The position numbers and the translations under genes were made by a program. Below are positions 9,098 to 18,304 of a stretch of DNA of 64,000 nucleotides, piece by piece (within the stretch, counting starts at the first letter, position 1; every line of letters starts with the position of its first letter). The stretch comes from Elusimicrobiota bacterium (lineage in GTDB: Bacteria; Elusimicrobiota; UBA5214; JBBAAG01), in the NCBI GenBank assembly GCA_041658405.1, contig JBBAAG010000008.1, positions 1 to 64,000 on the forward strand. The letters run 5' to 3'. Below the pieces are notes generated by a model, which ran no database searches, had not been told where the DNA came from, and worked only from the letters and a program-made list of their open reading frames with translations.

Positions 9098-9547
9098 ATG
9101 GATTTAAGTAAACTTGTAACACCGAAAGGTGCAACGCATAGGACAAAAAGGTTTGGTCGCGGGTATGGCAGCGGGCATGGTAAAACATCAGGACGCGGGA
9201 TGCGCGGGCAACGGTGCCGTTCCGGTGGCGGGCCCCGTCCGGGATTTGAAGGCGGGCAGATGCCGCTTATTCGCAGAATACCGAAAAGAGGGTTTAGTCA
9301 TTTAAAGTTTGAAGCTGGTGTTTTGTCAATAGTAAATCTTAGCGATATCGTAAAGAAATGCGCGGGTGTCGCAGAGGTAACTCCAGAAATTATGTATTCC
9401 AAAGGATTGGCTAAGCTCAATTCCGCGATCAAAGTGTTGGGAAACGGCGAAATTAAGGAAAAAGTTGTTATCAAAGCACACGCTTTCTCAAAAACTGCGC
9501 AGGAAAAAATTGCTGCTACTGGCGGCACGGCAGATGTTGTGAAGTGA
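9098..9547 (+). CDS. rplO: 50S ribosomal protein L15
   Basis: The 149-residue product shows the glycine/arginine-rich N terminus of L15 (GRGYGSGHGKTSGRGMRGQR, then GGGPRPGFEGGQMPL) and a C-terminal L18e/L15 fold with AFSKTAQEKIAATGG. It follows rpsE by only five bases, where many bacteria have rpmD (L30); no L30 reading frame is present in the gap. It precedes secY as expected. Confidence 0.98.
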   Translation: MDLSKLVTPKGATHRTKRFGRGYGSGHGKTSGRGMRGQRCRSGGGPRPGFEGGQMPLIRRIPKRGFSHLKFEAGVLSIVNLSDIVKKCAGVAEVTPEIMYSKGLAKLNSAIKVLGNGEIKEKVVIKAHAFSKTAQEKIAATGGTADVVK

Positions 9548-9578
9548 AAACAAATATTTTTGCAGGGGATAAATTGCA

Positions 9579-10907
9579 ATGTCGATGATAAACAGTTTCG
9601 TAGATATTTTTAAGTTGCCCGAACTTAGGCGCAGGGTGTTGTATACACTAGGCATTCTCGCTGCATTCCGTGTTGGCGTGGCAATACCCGTGCCTGGTGT
9701 TGACACAGTTGCGTTACAAGCATTTTTTAAAACGCAAAGCCAGACTTTGTTTGGGTTTTTGGATATGTTCTCCGGCGGAGCGCTTAGCCGGTTTGCTATA
9801 TTTTCGTTAGGCGTGATGCCGTATATCAACGCGTCAATTATTATGTCGTTGCTGCAAACAATTATCCCGTATCTTGAAAAGTTGTCAAAGGAAGGCGATG
9901 CCGGAAGGCAAAAAATTTCGCAAATCACAAGGTATGGTACAGTAGTAATGGCGATAATACAAGCTTTCGGGTTGAGCGTAATGATGATGAACATGCGCTC
10001 GCCTGATGGGAGAAGTGTAGTCATTGACCCGTCACTCGGATTTCAGTTGATAACTATACTGACACTGGTTACAGGGACACTGTTTGTTATGTGGCTCGGG
10101 GAACAGATCACGGAGTATGGTATAGGTAATGGTATTTCATTGATCATCTGTATAGGAATAGTTGATCAATTGTTACCGGCTATCAGAAATTTGACACGGC
10201 TTGTTGCTGTACAGGAAATTTCGTTTTTACAGATGTTGATATTAGTAGTTTTAGTTGTTGCGATTGTAGGATTTGTTGTATGGGTGGAAACCGCGCAGAG
10301 AAGGATACCTGTTCAATACGCTAAGCGTATGGTAGGAAATAAAGTTTATGGCGGACAAAACACGTATCTGCCTATCCGGGTGGATCAAGCTGGTGTTATC
10401 GCCGTGATTTTTGCAATATCGTTATTATCGGCACCGTTGACTGTTGCACAGTTTTTCCCGAATACTGTTTGGGGAAAGGTTATTATGGACTGGTGGGGCC
10501 GCGGATCATTTGTTTATGAATTATTCTACGCGGCATTAATAATCTTTTTCTGTTACTTCTATACATCTATAATACTTGATCCTGTAAAGCTTGCGGATGA
10601 TATGAAAAAATGGGGTGGTTTTATACCGGGGATACGGCCGGGGGATGCAACAGCGAAGTATATTGAACGGATACTTAACAGGTTAGTTCTCGGTGGTGCG
10701 TTGTTTGTTGCGTTCATCGCAATACTGCCTGATGTACTTAGGAATGTATTGAAAGCGCCGTTTTTCTTTGGCGGAACATCCGTGCTTATCGTGGTAGGCG
10801 TTGCATTGGATACTTTAGGGCAGTTAGAATCGCATCTTATAATGCGGCATTACGAAGGGTTTATGAAAAAAGGGCGGATCAGAGGACGTTGGTTTAATAT
10901 TAAGTAA
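9579..10907 (+). CDS. secY: Protein translocase channel subunit SecY
   Basis: The 442-residue membrane protein has about ten hydrophobic segments and SecY signatures: FRVGVAIPVPGVD in the first segment, GGALSRFAIFSLGVMPYINASII (the plug region and TM2, here split as GGALSRFAIFSLG and VMPYINASII), GNGISLIIC, and the C-terminal loop GFIPGIRPGDAT. It forms the SecYEG channel for secreted and membrane proteins. Placement after rplO and before adk is the standard spc-operon layout. Confidence 0.98.
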   Translation: MSMINSFVDIFKLPELRRRVLYTLGILAAFRVGVAIPVPGVDTVALQAFFKTQSQTLFGFLDMFSGGALSRFAIFSLGVMPYINASIIMSLLQTIIPYLEKLSKEGDAGRQKISQITRYGTVVMAIIQAFGLSVMMMNMRSPDGRSVVIDPSLGFQLITILTLVTGTLFVMWLGEQITEYGIGNGISLIICIGIVDQLLPAIRNLTRLVAVQEISFLQMLILVVLVVAIVGFVVWVETAQRRIPVQYAKRMVGNKVYGGQNTYLPIRVDQAGVIAVIFAISLLSAPLTVAQFFPNTVWGKVIMDWWGRGSFVYELFYAALIIFFCYFYTSIILDPVKLADDMKKWGGFIPGIRPGDATAKYIERILNRLVLGGALFVAFIAILPDVLRNVLKAPFFFGGTSVLIVVGVALDTLGQLESHLIMRHYEGFMKKGRIRGRWFNIK

Positions 10908-10919
10908 TTTAAGGGATAT

Positions 10920-11573
10920 ATGTATAAACTGATTTTTTTAGGGCCGCCAGGGGCGGGTAAAGGTACTCAAGCAAAACGCGTAGCTGCGGAATTTGGCTTA
11001 AAACATATATCAACCGGTGACATTTTTCGTGCGGCTGTTGCAAATAAAACGGCATTAGGTGAGAAAGTTTCTGCGATAATGAAGCAAGGTTTATTAGTAC
11101 CGGATGAGACAGTAGTAGAATTAGTGGTTGACCACTTGTCTTCCGGAGATATAAAAAAAGGTTATATACTAGACGGTTTTCCCAGAACTTTGGTACAGGC
11201 TCAACAGTTTGAGCAATGGATGAAAAAAAAGGGTGACCATCTAACTGGCGTTGTGTGTTTTAGTGTTAACAACGAAAAAGTTGTTAAACGCTTAAGCGCA
11301 AGGCGTGGTTGTAAAAAGTGCGGGGCAAATTATAATTTGATGTCTGCTCCTCCAAAAAAGGATGGTTTATGTGACAATTGCGGTGAAGCTGTAACACAGC
11401 GACCGGATGATAATACTGATACTATACGTAAACGGTTGGAAGTGTATGATAAAGATACCGCACCGTTGATAGAGTTTTATAAATCTAATAATTTGTTATT
11501 TGAAATAAACGCTGCGGAGGAAGAAAATGTTGTCTTCTCCGATGTACAAAAGTTCTTAAATAAGATTAAGTAA
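10920..11573 (+). CDS. adk: Adenylate kinase, zinc-lid type
   Basis: The 217-residue product has the P-loop GPPGAGKGTQ near residue 7, the AMP-binding HISTGDIFRAAV, and DGFPRTLVQAQQ. It interconverts AMP, ATP and ADP. The LID domain carries four cysteines (CKKCGANYN and CDNCGEAV), so it probably binds a structural zinc as in Gram-positive and many other adenylate kinases. The gene is 12 bases after secY and touches map. Confidence 0.98.
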   Translation: MYKLIFLGPPGAGKGTQAKRVAAEFGLKHISTGDIFRAAVANKTALGEKVSAIMKQGLLVPDETVVELVVDHLSSGDIKKGYILDGFPRTLVQAQQFEQWMKKKGDHLTGVVCFSVNNEKVVKRLSARRGCKKCGANYNLMSAPPKKDGLCDNCGEAVTQRPDDNTDTIRKRLEVYDKDTAPLIEFYKSNNLLFEINAAEEENVVFSDVQKFLNKIK

Positions 11574-12359
11574 ATGCAGAAACACAGGTCATTGGGTAAT
11601 ACCCGGAAAATGATTAATGTCTATGACAGTGAAGACATTGAGATAATACGTATTACCGGTAAAAAGATTGCTGCAGTTTGTGCGGCGTTAAAAAGTGAAG
11701 TGGTTGATGGTAACAACGCAAAGCGTGTTGATGACCTTGCCGCTAAGATGATTAGGGATGACGAATGTACTCCGGCATTTTTGGGTTACCGCGGTTACCC
11801 CGCAACTGTCTGTGTGTCCATAAACAGCGAAGTCGTGCATGGAATACCGACGGAAAATAAGGTTTTTCGTGCCGGGGACGTTGTGTCAGTTGACGTTGGT
11901 TTGTTTTACCGCGGGTTTTGCGGTGATATGGCGTTTACAGTTGGGGTTGGACAGGTTGATGCTAAAGTAGCAAATCTTATGGATGCCGGGCGGAAAGCGT
12001 TGGATGCGGCTATAAGCGCATCGATTGCGGGTAATCATGTTGGGGACATTTCCGCGGCGATACAAAAGTGTGCGGAAAAACATGGTTTTTCCGTTGTTCG
12101 TGACTATGCAGGTCATGGGGTCGGGCACAGGATGCATGAGGATCCGCAGATTCCAAATGTTGGTTTTCCCGGTACAGGGCCGGAACTCGTTCCCGGTATG
12201 GTTTTGGCGTTGGAAACAATGCTTAATCTCGGCGGGTGGGCGGTTAAAACATTAAGTGACGGATGGACTGTGGTTACAGTAGACGGGAAAAAGGCGGTAC
12301 ATTTTGAGGATATGGTGGTAATAACACCGTCCGCCGCTGAAGTTGTAACAAGAGGTTGA
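11574..12359 (+). CDS. map: Methionine aminopeptidase type I
   Basis: All type I MetAP metal and substrate residues can be seen: VVHGIP, SVDVG, GFCGDMAFTVG, GHGVGHRMHEDP, ALETML and HFEDMVVIT. The enzyme removes the N-terminal methionine from nascent proteins. The ATG at 11574 directly abuts the adk stop; an internal ATG at 11610 (MINVYDSEDIEIIR) gives the canonical family start and a 249-residue protein, so the true start may be there. Gene order secY-adk-map-infA is standard. Confidence 0.97.
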   Translation: MQKHRSLGNTRKMINVYDSEDIEIIRITGKKIAAVCAALKSEVVDGNNAKRVDDLAAKMIRDDECTPAFLGYRGYPATVCVSINSEVVHGIPTENKVFRAGDVVSVDVGLFYRGFCGDMAFTVGVGQVDAKVANLMDAGRKALDAAISASIAGNHVGDISAAIQKCAEKHGFSVVRDYAGHGVGHRMHEDPQIPNVGFPGTGPELVPGMVLALETMLNLGGWAVKTLSDGWTVVTVDGKKAVHFEDMVVITPSAAEVVTRG

Positions 12360-12392
12360 ATATAAGTAAAAGTACTTTTGGAGAGAAATGTA

Positions 12393-12614
12393 ATGGCTAA
12401 GAAAGAAGAGAAGATAGAACTCGAAGGTAAAATACTTGAATCATTACCGAATACCATGTTTAAAGTGGAACTCGATAATGGTCATGTGGTATTAGCGCAT
12501 TTGTGCGGGAAAATGAGAATGAACTATATAAAAATATTACCCGGAGATAAGGTGCGTGTGGAATTATCGCCGTATGATCTGTCACGTGGACGGATAGTTT
12601 TCCGGATGAGATAA
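12393..12614 (+). CDS. infA: Translation initiation factor IF-1
   Basis: The 73-residue S1/OB-fold protein reads [39 protein letters not shown] and [19 protein letters not shown], a clear IF-1. It occupies the A site during initiation with IF-2 and IF-3. The ATG at 12393 is preferred over a TTG at 12378 because a GGAGA sequence lies at a suitable distance and MAKKE is the family start. Confidence 0.97.
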   Translation: MAKKEEKIELEGKILESLPNTMFKVELDNGHVVLAHLCGKMRMNYIKILPGDKVRVELSPYDLSRGRIVFRMR

Positions 12615-12629
12615 AGGGGTACTAAAAAA

Positions 12630-12743
12630 ATGAAAGTACGATCGTCAGTAAAACCGTTATGCCAGAAATGTAAAGTTATTCGCAGAAAAAAGGTTTTGCG
12701 GATAATATGTTCAGATCCGCGGCATAAACAGCGGCAGGGATGA
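12630..12743 (+). CDS. rpmJ: 50S ribosomal protein L36, zinc type
   Basis: This short frame encodes 37 residues beginning [20 protein letters not shown] and ending [11 protein letters not shown], the L36 family length and pattern. The zinc ligands (two cysteines in CQKC, one cysteine and one histidine in CSDPRH) are all present, so this is the zinc-binding (C+) form. An AAGGGG sequence precedes the ATG. It lies between infA and rpsM, its usual place. Confidence 0.96.
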   Translation: MKVRSSVKPLCQKCKVIRRKKVLRIICSDPRHKQRQG

Positions 12744-12802
12744 TAGTGTAGCGGCTAAAAACAAATTATTATAGTAAAAAAGGGAAAGGAGTCAGCTGAA
12801 AC

Positions 12803-13201
12803 ATGGCACGTATCGCAGGGGTGGAACTGCCGAACAGTAAACGTGTAGATATCGCATTAACATATCTTTACGGTATCGGCAGAGTAATGTCGGGAATGAT
12901 ATTAGAAGCGGTTAAGATAGATCCGAGCAAACGGGTAAAAGATCTTACAGACACAGAGGTCAGCAGCATAAGCAATTATATCAGCCAGAATTATAAAATA
13001 GAGGGTGATCTCAGACGGGAAGTGTCAGAAAATATCAGAAGGTTAATTGATATAGGTTGTTATCGCGGTTCGCGGCACCGAAGGAATTTACCGTGTCGCG
13101 GGCAACGGACACGTACTAATGCGCGTACAAAACGCGGTAAACGTAGGACCGTCGGAGCAACAGCTGTGGTAAAAGCTAAGACACCAGCAGCCGCAGCATA
13201 G
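12803..13201 (+). CDS. rpsM: 30S ribosomal protein S13
   Basis: The 132-residue product begins [20 protein letters not shown] and has the helix-two-turns-helix and the conserved basic end [20 protein letters not shown] followed by [13 protein letters not shown]13 contacts tRNA and forms bridge B1 with L5. After the usual end there is a short Ala/Val/Lys-rich tail. A strong AAAGGAG ribosome-binding site precedes the ATG. Confidence 0.98.
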   Translation: MARIAGVELPNSKRVDIALTYLYGIGRVMSGMILEAVKIDPSKRVKDLTDTEVSSISNYISQNYKIEGDLRREVSENIRRLIDIGCYRGSRHRRNLPCRGQRTRTNARTKRGKRRTVGATAVVKAKTPAAAA

Positions 13202-13250
13202 GGTGTAATGTGGTTTTATTGGATATTATAACAAGGAGAATGTAGAAAAG

Positions 13251-13736
13251 ATGGCAGCACAACAGCAGGAACCTAAGAAGCAGGAACCTAAAAAAACGGC
13301 TCCGGCAGCGGCCGCAGCTGAAAATACAGGGAAAGCCGCGTCCCAAGAAACGGTCGCCGCTAAACCGGTTAAGAAACGTAAAAGTTTTACCGGCGGTACC
13401 GCAAAGGTGTTCATAACATCGTCGTTTAATAATACGATTATTACTATAGCAGATGAACGCGGGAATACGTTGTTATGGTCATCCTCGGGCAGCAGCGGGT
13501 TTAAGGGAACAAAGAAAGGTACACCGTTTGGAGCGCAAATCGCTGCGGAAAATCTTGCGCGGAAGGCTGTTGACCTAGGAGTGTCAAGGGTAGTGGTTCT
13601 TGTTCGCGGGCCTGGGTCTGGGCGTGAAGCGGCGGTACGGTCATTACAAGCGTCAGGATTGACTATATTATCAATACGTGATATAACACCGTTACCGCAT
13701 AACGGATGCCGTGCGCGTAAACCGCGGCGCGTGTAG
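13251..13736 (+). CDS. rpsK: 30S ribosomal protein S11 with long N-terminal extension
   Basis: Residues from about 48 onward are standard S11: [40 protein letters not shown] and [22 protein letters not shown]11 lines the platform of the small subunit. The first 45 residues are an Ala, Lys, Pro and Gln-rich extension ([12 protein letters not shown] and related repeats) of low complexity, making the protein 161 residues instead of about 129. An AAGGAG sequence lies upstream of the ATG. Confidence 0.97.
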   Translation: MAAQQQEPKKQEPKKTAPAAAAAENTGKAASQETVAAKPVKKRKSFTGGTAKVFITSSFNNTIITIADERGNTLLWSSSGSSGFKGTKKGTPFGAQIAAENLARKAVDLGVSRVVVLVRGPGSGREAAVRSLQASGLTILSIRDITPLPHNGCRARKPRRV

Positions 13737-13790
13737 TATATAATAACAATGTTTAAACAATTAATTTTGAATTACAGGAGGTGTTGTTAA

Positions 13791-14426
13791 TTGGCACGTT
13801 TAACTACAGCAAGATGCAGAATATGTCGCCGGTTCGGCGAGAAGTTGTTTTTAAAAGGCGCTAAATGCACGGCGCATTGTACCTACGATAAAAAGGAAAG
13901 GCAAAAACAACCGGGACAGCATGGGGGTAAGCGCAGAGGAAAAATGTCAAACTATGCCGTGCGGTTGAATGAAAAACAAAAAGCACGTGCAATGTCAGGG
14001 ATACTTGAAAGCCAGTTCCGTAAGATGTTCCGCGAAGCGGCAAAGAAAAAAGGGTTGACTGGTACGAACTTATTGATAATTATGGAAACACGATTGGATA
14101 ATGTGTTGTACCGGTTGGGGATCAGTACATCGCGTTCTCAGGCGAGGCAGTATATTGTTCACGGGCATGTGAAAGTTAATAAACATAGAGTCAATAAACC
14201 GTCGTATATTGTTAAACTTAATGACGAAATTACTGTGTCGGACAAAATTAAGAGTACGCCACAAGTAAAACGTTTTGTCGATGAAACATCAAAAGATTAC
14301 AGTGTTCCGACATGGTTAAGTTTGGACGCGGTAAATTTGGTAGGGAAAATGGTCAGCATACCCACGCGTGAGCAGATCTCGTATCCTGTTGCTGAACAAT
14401 TGATCATAGAATTTTATTCTAGATAA
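13791..14426 (+). CDS. rpsD: 30S ribosomal protein S4
   Basis: The 211-residue product starts ARLTTARCRICRRFGEKLFL and contains the S4 RNA-binding domain (ETRLDNVLYRLGISTSRSQA, then RQYIVHGHVKVN). S4 starts 16S rRNA 5'-domain assembly. The N-terminal cysteines (CRIC and CTAHC) match the zinc-binding type of S4. The start is TTG at 13791 with a strong AGGAGGTG just upstream. Confidence 0.98.
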   Translation: MARLTTARCRICRRFGEKLFLKGAKCTAHCTYDKKERQKQPGQHGGKRRGKMSNYAVRLNEKQKARAMSGILESQFRKMFREAAKKKGLTGTNLLIIMETRLDNVLYRLGISTSRSQARQYIVHGHVKVNKHRVNKPSYIVKLNDEITVSDKIKSTPQVKRFVDETSKDYSVPTWLSLDAVNLVGKMVSIPTREQISYPVAEQLIIEFYSR

Positions 14427-14440
14427 AAAGGAGTTTAGGG

Positions 14441-15403
14441 ATGAAACCCAAGGAAATAGTTTTTCCACAGCAGATAGTGACTGAACAAAATTCATTGTCG
14501 GAAACTTACGGCAAGTTTATTATAGAACCGTTTGAACGCGGATACGGGCATACGCTCGGTAATTCGTTGCGCAGAATATTGCTATCAAGTATTGAAGGCG
14601 CTGCCGCAACATCTGTAAAAATTAAGGGAGCGGATCATGAATACGGTACATTACCCGGAGTAAAGGAAGATGTGCTGGAAGTAATGATGAACCTTAAAAA
14701 AATCAGGTTCAAAGTGTTTTCTGACGGTCCGGAAAACGTTAAACTTATGATAAACAAGCCCGGGGAGATTAAGGCTAAGGATATTGAGTTAAACAACAGT
14801 GTTGAAATCGTGAATCCTGAACAGCATATTGCAACATTGTCACCGGCTCATAAGTTGGAAGTTGAAATTGAAGTAGCACGCGGGCGCGGATATTTACCGG
14901 TTGAGAAACAAAACAGGGCTGATTTACCGGTTGGGACAATTTTGGTGGATGCAATATTTACGCCTGTACGGAAAGTTAATTATGAAGTTGAGGATACACG
15001 TATAGGACAGATCACGGATTATGATAAGCTTATCATAGAAATCTGGACTGATGGTACGGTAAAACCAGGCGATGCATTGGCGTATGCCGCTAAGATATTA
15101 AAGGACAGTATCAGTATATTCATTCCTGCGGAGCTTGATAAACAGGTAGAGAAAACGGAAGAAAAAGAACCCTCACAGGAACAGGATAAACTACAGAAGT
15201 TGTTGGATGAACCCGTTGAGATTATGGAACTTTCAGTCCGCGCAAATAAGTGCTTGAAAAAAGCGAAATTACATACTATTCGCGATCTGGTAAGAAAAAA
15301 GGAAGAGGAGTTATTAGTATACCGTAATTTCGGAAAAAAGTCGTTGGAAGAAATTATTGACAAACTAAAAGAAATGGGTTTGTCTCTTAGTATGGAAGTA
15401 TAA
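14441..15403 (+). CDS. rpoA: RNA polymerase alpha subunit
   Basis: The 320-residue product has an alpha N-terminal dimerisation domain with FIIEPFERGYGHTLGNSLRR and ILLSSIEGAAATSVKI, and an alpha C-terminal domain near residues 250-320 with ELSVRANKCLKKAKL and RNFGKKSLEEIIDKLKEMGL. It dimerises to nucleate the core polymerase and contacts upstream promoter DNA and activators. It follows rpsD by 14 bases and is followed by a small hairpin before rplQ. Confidence 0.98.
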   Translation: MKPKEIVFPQQIVTEQNSLSETYGKFIIEPFERGYGHTLGNSLRRILLSSIEGAAATSVKIKGADHEYGTLPGVKEDVLEVMMNLKKIRFKVFSDGPENVKLMINKPGEIKAKDIELNNSVEIVNPEQHIATLSPAHKLEVEIEVARGRGYLPVEKQNRADLPVGTILVDAIFTPVRKVNYEVEDTRIGQITDYDKLIIEIWTDGTVKPGDALAYAAKILKDSISIFIPAELDKQVEKTEEKEPSQEQDKLQKLLDEPVEIMELSVRANKCLKKAKLHTIRDLVRKKEEELLVYRNFGKKSLEEIIDKLKEMGLSLSMEV

Positions 15404-15404
15404 T

Positions 15405-15424
15405 CTGTTGTTGATAAACAACAG
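15405..15424 (+). other. Perfect hairpin between rpoA and rplQ
   Basis: CTGTTGTT and AACAACAG form an uninterrupted 8-bp stem around the 4-base loop GATA, directly after the rpoA stop codon. No T-run follows, so it is unlikely to be a full intrinsic terminator. It might be an mRNA processing or stability element that tunes rpoA relative to rplQ; that role is inference. Confidence 0.5.
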
Positions 15425-15460
15425 TATACAATGTCAATGACAGGAGTGTAGGATAATAAA

Positions 15461-15814
15461 ATGAGGAAAACATTAAACTTTAGGAAACTCGGGCGTACAA
15501 GTTCACACCGTAAGGCGTTGTTGCGTAACATGGCAACTAGTTTGTTGTTACATGAAAAAGTTAAGACCACAGTTGCTAAAAGTAAAGAAGTAGCGTCGTT
15601 TACTGAACGTTTGATTACTCGTGCGAAGAAAAATGATCTTGCAGCTAAACGCTATGTCGCGGGGGTTGTTACAAACAAGGATGTACAAAAAAAGTTGTTT
15701 GATGTACTTGTACCACGTTATGCTAACCGCACAAGCGGGTATACAAAACGATACCGTTTGGTTGCGCGGATGTCCGATGGTGCAGAGATGGCTTTGCTGA
15801 AACTGATGAACTGA
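15461..15814 (+). CDS. rplQ: 50S ribosomal protein L17
   Basis: The 117-residue product has the family motifs RKLGRTSSHRKALLRNMATS and LLLHEKVKTTVAKSKEV, and ends with RTSGYTKRYRLVARMSDGAE, all typical of L17, which sits beside the tunnel exit. It is the last gene of the ribosomal run. A CAGGAGTG ribosome-binding site precedes the ATG. Confidence 0.98.
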   Translation: MRKTLNFRKLGRTSSHRKALLRNMATSLLLHEKVKTTVAKSKEVASFTERLITRAKKNDLAAKRYVAGVVTNKDVQKKLFDVLVPRYANRTSGYTKRYRLVARMSDGAEMALLKLMN

Positions 15815-15876
15815 ATTATCGTCGGGTAAAGTAGTAATCTAAATTATCTGAGGAAGGAATTGGTAAAAGGACTAAC

Positions 15877-16905
15877 ATGTTTAACTTTTTGTACAGCATG
15901 TTTTCAAACGACATGGGTATGGATTTGGGAACAGCGTCTACCCTGGTTTATGTAAAAGGACAGGGGATTGTCTTAAACGAACCGTCAGTAGTGGCAATTC
16001 ATAATGTTACTCATGAAGTATTAGCTATTGGCGTAGAAGCTAAACGTATGTTAGGGAAAACACCTTCTAATATTACAGCGTTACGCCCTTTACGCAAAGG
16101 TGTTATCGCTAATTTTGAAGTTACCGAAAAGATGATACGGTATTTTATAAAAAAGGTGCATAATCGCCGGACAATATTACATCCAAGAATCGTAGTTGGC
16201 GTACCTAGTAATGTCACGGAAGTTGAACGCCGCGCGGTGATTGATTCTGCAAAACAAGCCGGTGCGCGGGAAGTGCATATAATCGAAGAATCAATGGCAG
16301 CGGCGATCGGTGCGGATATACCGATTGGCGAACCCGCGGGAAATATGGTTATCGATATCGGCGGGGGTACGACAGAGGTTGCAGTGATTTCGCTTGGCGG
16401 TATGGTGGTATCAAAAACAATACCCGTTGCGGGTGATCAGATGGATGATGCTATTGTACAGTATTTCCGGAAAAAATATAATCTATTTATCGGTGAACCC
16501 ACAGCAGAAGAAGTTAAGATAAAGGTTGGTTCCGTGTTTCCGATGAAACAGGAACAAACTATGGAAGTCAAGGGACGTGACCAGGTAACAGGATTGCCAA
16601 AGACCGTGGTGGTGACATCCGAAGAAATACGCCAGGCATTAAGCGAACCTGCACGTAATGTTGTGGAAATTGTTAAACAAACACTTGAAGAAACTCCAGC
16701 GGAACTTGCTGCGGATCTTGTTGACCGCGGGATTGTAATGACCGGCGGTGGATCGTTGATGCGCGGTTTTCCTGAACTTATAAGCCAGGAGACTGAACTA
16801 CCGGTAAATCTTGCTCCTGATCCGTTAATCTGCGTAGTTTTAGGTACCGGTAAATTTCTTGAAACTCTTGATGCATTAAAGAAAAAACGTAGTTTGATTG
16901 AATAA
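15877..16905 (+). CDS. mreB: Rod shape-determining protein MreB
   Basis: The 342-residue actin homologue contains the phosphate-1 loop [13 protein letters not shown], the phosphate-2 region [19 protein letters not shown] and the adenosine motif [16 protein letters not shown]. MreB filaments under the inner membrane guide the elongasome that builds the lateral cell wall. It is the first gene of an mreB-mreC-mreD-mrdA run immediately after the ribosomal cluster. Confidence 0.98.
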   Translation: MFNFLYSMFSNDMGMDLGTASTLVYVKGQGIVLNEPSVVAIHNVTHEVLAIGVEAKRMLGKTPSNITALRPLRKGVIANFEVTEKMIRYFIKKVHNRRTILHPRIVVGVPSNVTEVERRAVIDSAKQAGAREVHIIEESMAAAIGADIPIGEPAGNMVIDIGGGTTEVAVISLGGMVVSKTIPVAGDQMDDAIVQYFRKKYNLFIGEPTAEEVKIKVGSVFPMKQEQTMEVKGRDQVTGLPKTVVVTSEEIRQALSEPARNVVEIVKQTLEETPAELAADLVDRGIVMTGGGSLMRGFPELISQETELPVNLAPDPLICVVLGTGKFLETLDALKKKRSLIE

Positions 16906-16949
16906 ATAGAGTAGATAAATACCACGTTTTTTCGGTATTGACAAGAAAA

Positions 16950-17801
16950 ATGGATAAACCATTGACGTATACTACAAACAATGCTCGTTTTAATGAACAG
17001 GAACATACTAAATATTCGGGTTGGTTATGCCTGATTTTTTTGGTTATCTCGCTATTCCTGATAATAATCTCTCCCCGCCAGTCAGTTGAGAAGTTTAAGT
17101 ATTTTGTGTATTCAGTAGTATCTCCGGTACCTTCGGCGTTGACACAGATGTATATAAGTATAATATCGGTTGGGGATGGGGTAATCGATGTGTTCTTTGC
17201 GAAACAGGAGAACCGTTACCTGCACAAACTGGTTGATACCTATCAACTAAGAGAACAGCAGTTACGCGAGCTTGAACGCGATAATGCTAGTTTAAGGAAA
17301 ATGTTGAACCTGTCTGATGTAAACGGGTTCAGTTTTACTGCCGCACGGGTGATAATGCGTGACCCGCAAACATGGTTCCAGAGTATTTATGTAGACCGTG
17401 GGAAGGATGCTGGCTTGAGTGTCGGTGCGCCTGTTTTGGATACTAATAAAAACCTTGTCGGTCAGGTGATTGAGGTAATGGGAAAAAAAAGCAGGATATT
17501 GTTAATCAGTGATACGCTGTCTGCTGTGGTTACAAGTTGCCCCCGTACCAGTGACGACGGTGTTATTGCCGGGGCAAATAATCATTTGTTATACCTGCGG
17601 TATCTTAATACTGATTCTCAGGTTCAGCCCGGCGATACAATGGTCACTTCTAGGAGTAGTAGTAGCTTTCCTCCGGGAATTCCCGTAGGTGAAGTTGTGA
17701 GGATTGAGAGAAAAGAAAAAAATTCGTTAACCAACGCATTTGTACGTCCATATGCAAAACTGTCTTCACTGCATAATGTGATTATACTCAACCTACGGTA
17801 A
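16950..17801 (+). CDS. mreC: Rod shape-determining protein MreC
   Basis: The product has one N-terminal membrane segment (about 25-45 residues in, LCLIFLVISLFLIIISPRQS), a coiled coil (YQLREQQLRELERDNASLRK), and the MreC beta domains with DAGLSVGAPVLD, GVIAGANN and QPGDTMVTS. MreC links MreB to the periplasmic wall enzymes and activates PBP2. Either TTG at 16938 or ATG at 16950 could start it; ATG was chosen, although neither has a clear ribosome-binding site. Confidence 0.94.
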   Translation: MDKPLTYTTNNARFNEQEHTKYSGWLCLIFLVISLFLIIISPRQSVEKFKYFVYSVVSPVPSALTQMYISIISVGDGVIDVFFAKQENRYLHKLVDTYQLREQQLRELERDNASLRKMLNLSDVNGFSFTAARVIMRDPQTWFQSIYVDRGKDAGLSVGAPVLDTNKNLVGQVIEVMGKKSRILLISDTLSAVVTSCPRTSDDGVIAGANNHLLYLRYLNTDSQVQPGDTMVTSRSSSSFPPGIPVGEVVRIERKEKNSLTNAFVRPYAKLSSLHNVIILNLR

Positions 17802-17808
17802 TTATTTG

Positions 17809-18285
17809 ATGATTGGCATATTTTTTTATTTTATCACTGGCATTTTGTGTTTAACAACGCAGCTGTTTTCACGGCAAATATTCGCGGAATACTCGCCAGA
17901 TTTTTTCTTGCTATTAACAATTTACTTTGCGTTGTTTCGTAGTTCACGCAGCAGCGTAACCGGCGGGTTTTTTTTGGGAATTCTGAGTGATAGTTTTTCC
18001 ACAGGACGGTTTGGGACACAGGCGTTTGTATTAACGCTTCTAGGGTTTATCAGTAACCGCATAACATTATTTGTAAATCAGGAAAGCTCGTTTGCCCAGG
18101 CAGTTATCACAATGGCAATTTCGGCGTTATACTTCATCATATTTTTTGTGTTGCAAAACACGTTACCATGGTTTGGGCAGGTAGTATTCCATTGGGTGGG
18201 ATTGGTGGTAATTATTATTAACGGTATTGTTGCGGTACCACTGTTTATGTTGCTTAACTCGTGGTATAAACTATGGAAATTGTAA
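17809..18285 (+). CDS. mreD: Rod shape-determining protein MreD
   Basis: A hydrophobic protein of about 158 residues with four or five membrane segments and the family pattern PDFFLLLTIYFALFRSSRSS followed by GFFLGILSDSFSTGRFGTQA. MreD is the integral membrane part of the elongasome. It begins within 10 bases of the mreC stop (ATG 17809; TTG 17806 is in the same frame) and lies 20 bases before mrdA. Sequence is poorly conserved in this family, so context carries much of the weight. Confidence 0.88.
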   Translation: MIGIFFYFITGILCLTTQLFSRQIFAEYSPDFFLLLTIYFALFRSSRSSVTGGFFLGILSDSFSTGRFGTQAFVLTLLGFISNRITLFVNQESSFAQAVITMAISALYFIIFFVLQNTLPWFGQVVFHWVGLVVIIINGIVAVPLFMLLNSWYKLWKL

Positions 18286-18304
18286 AGAAATATATTTTGT
18301 ACTG

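Noticed and set aside
16918..16936. AATACC/GGTATT hairpin with T-rich loop after mreB
   Set aside because: The T-run is in the loop, not after the stem, and the gene runs on into mreC in the same operon; too weak for a terminator.
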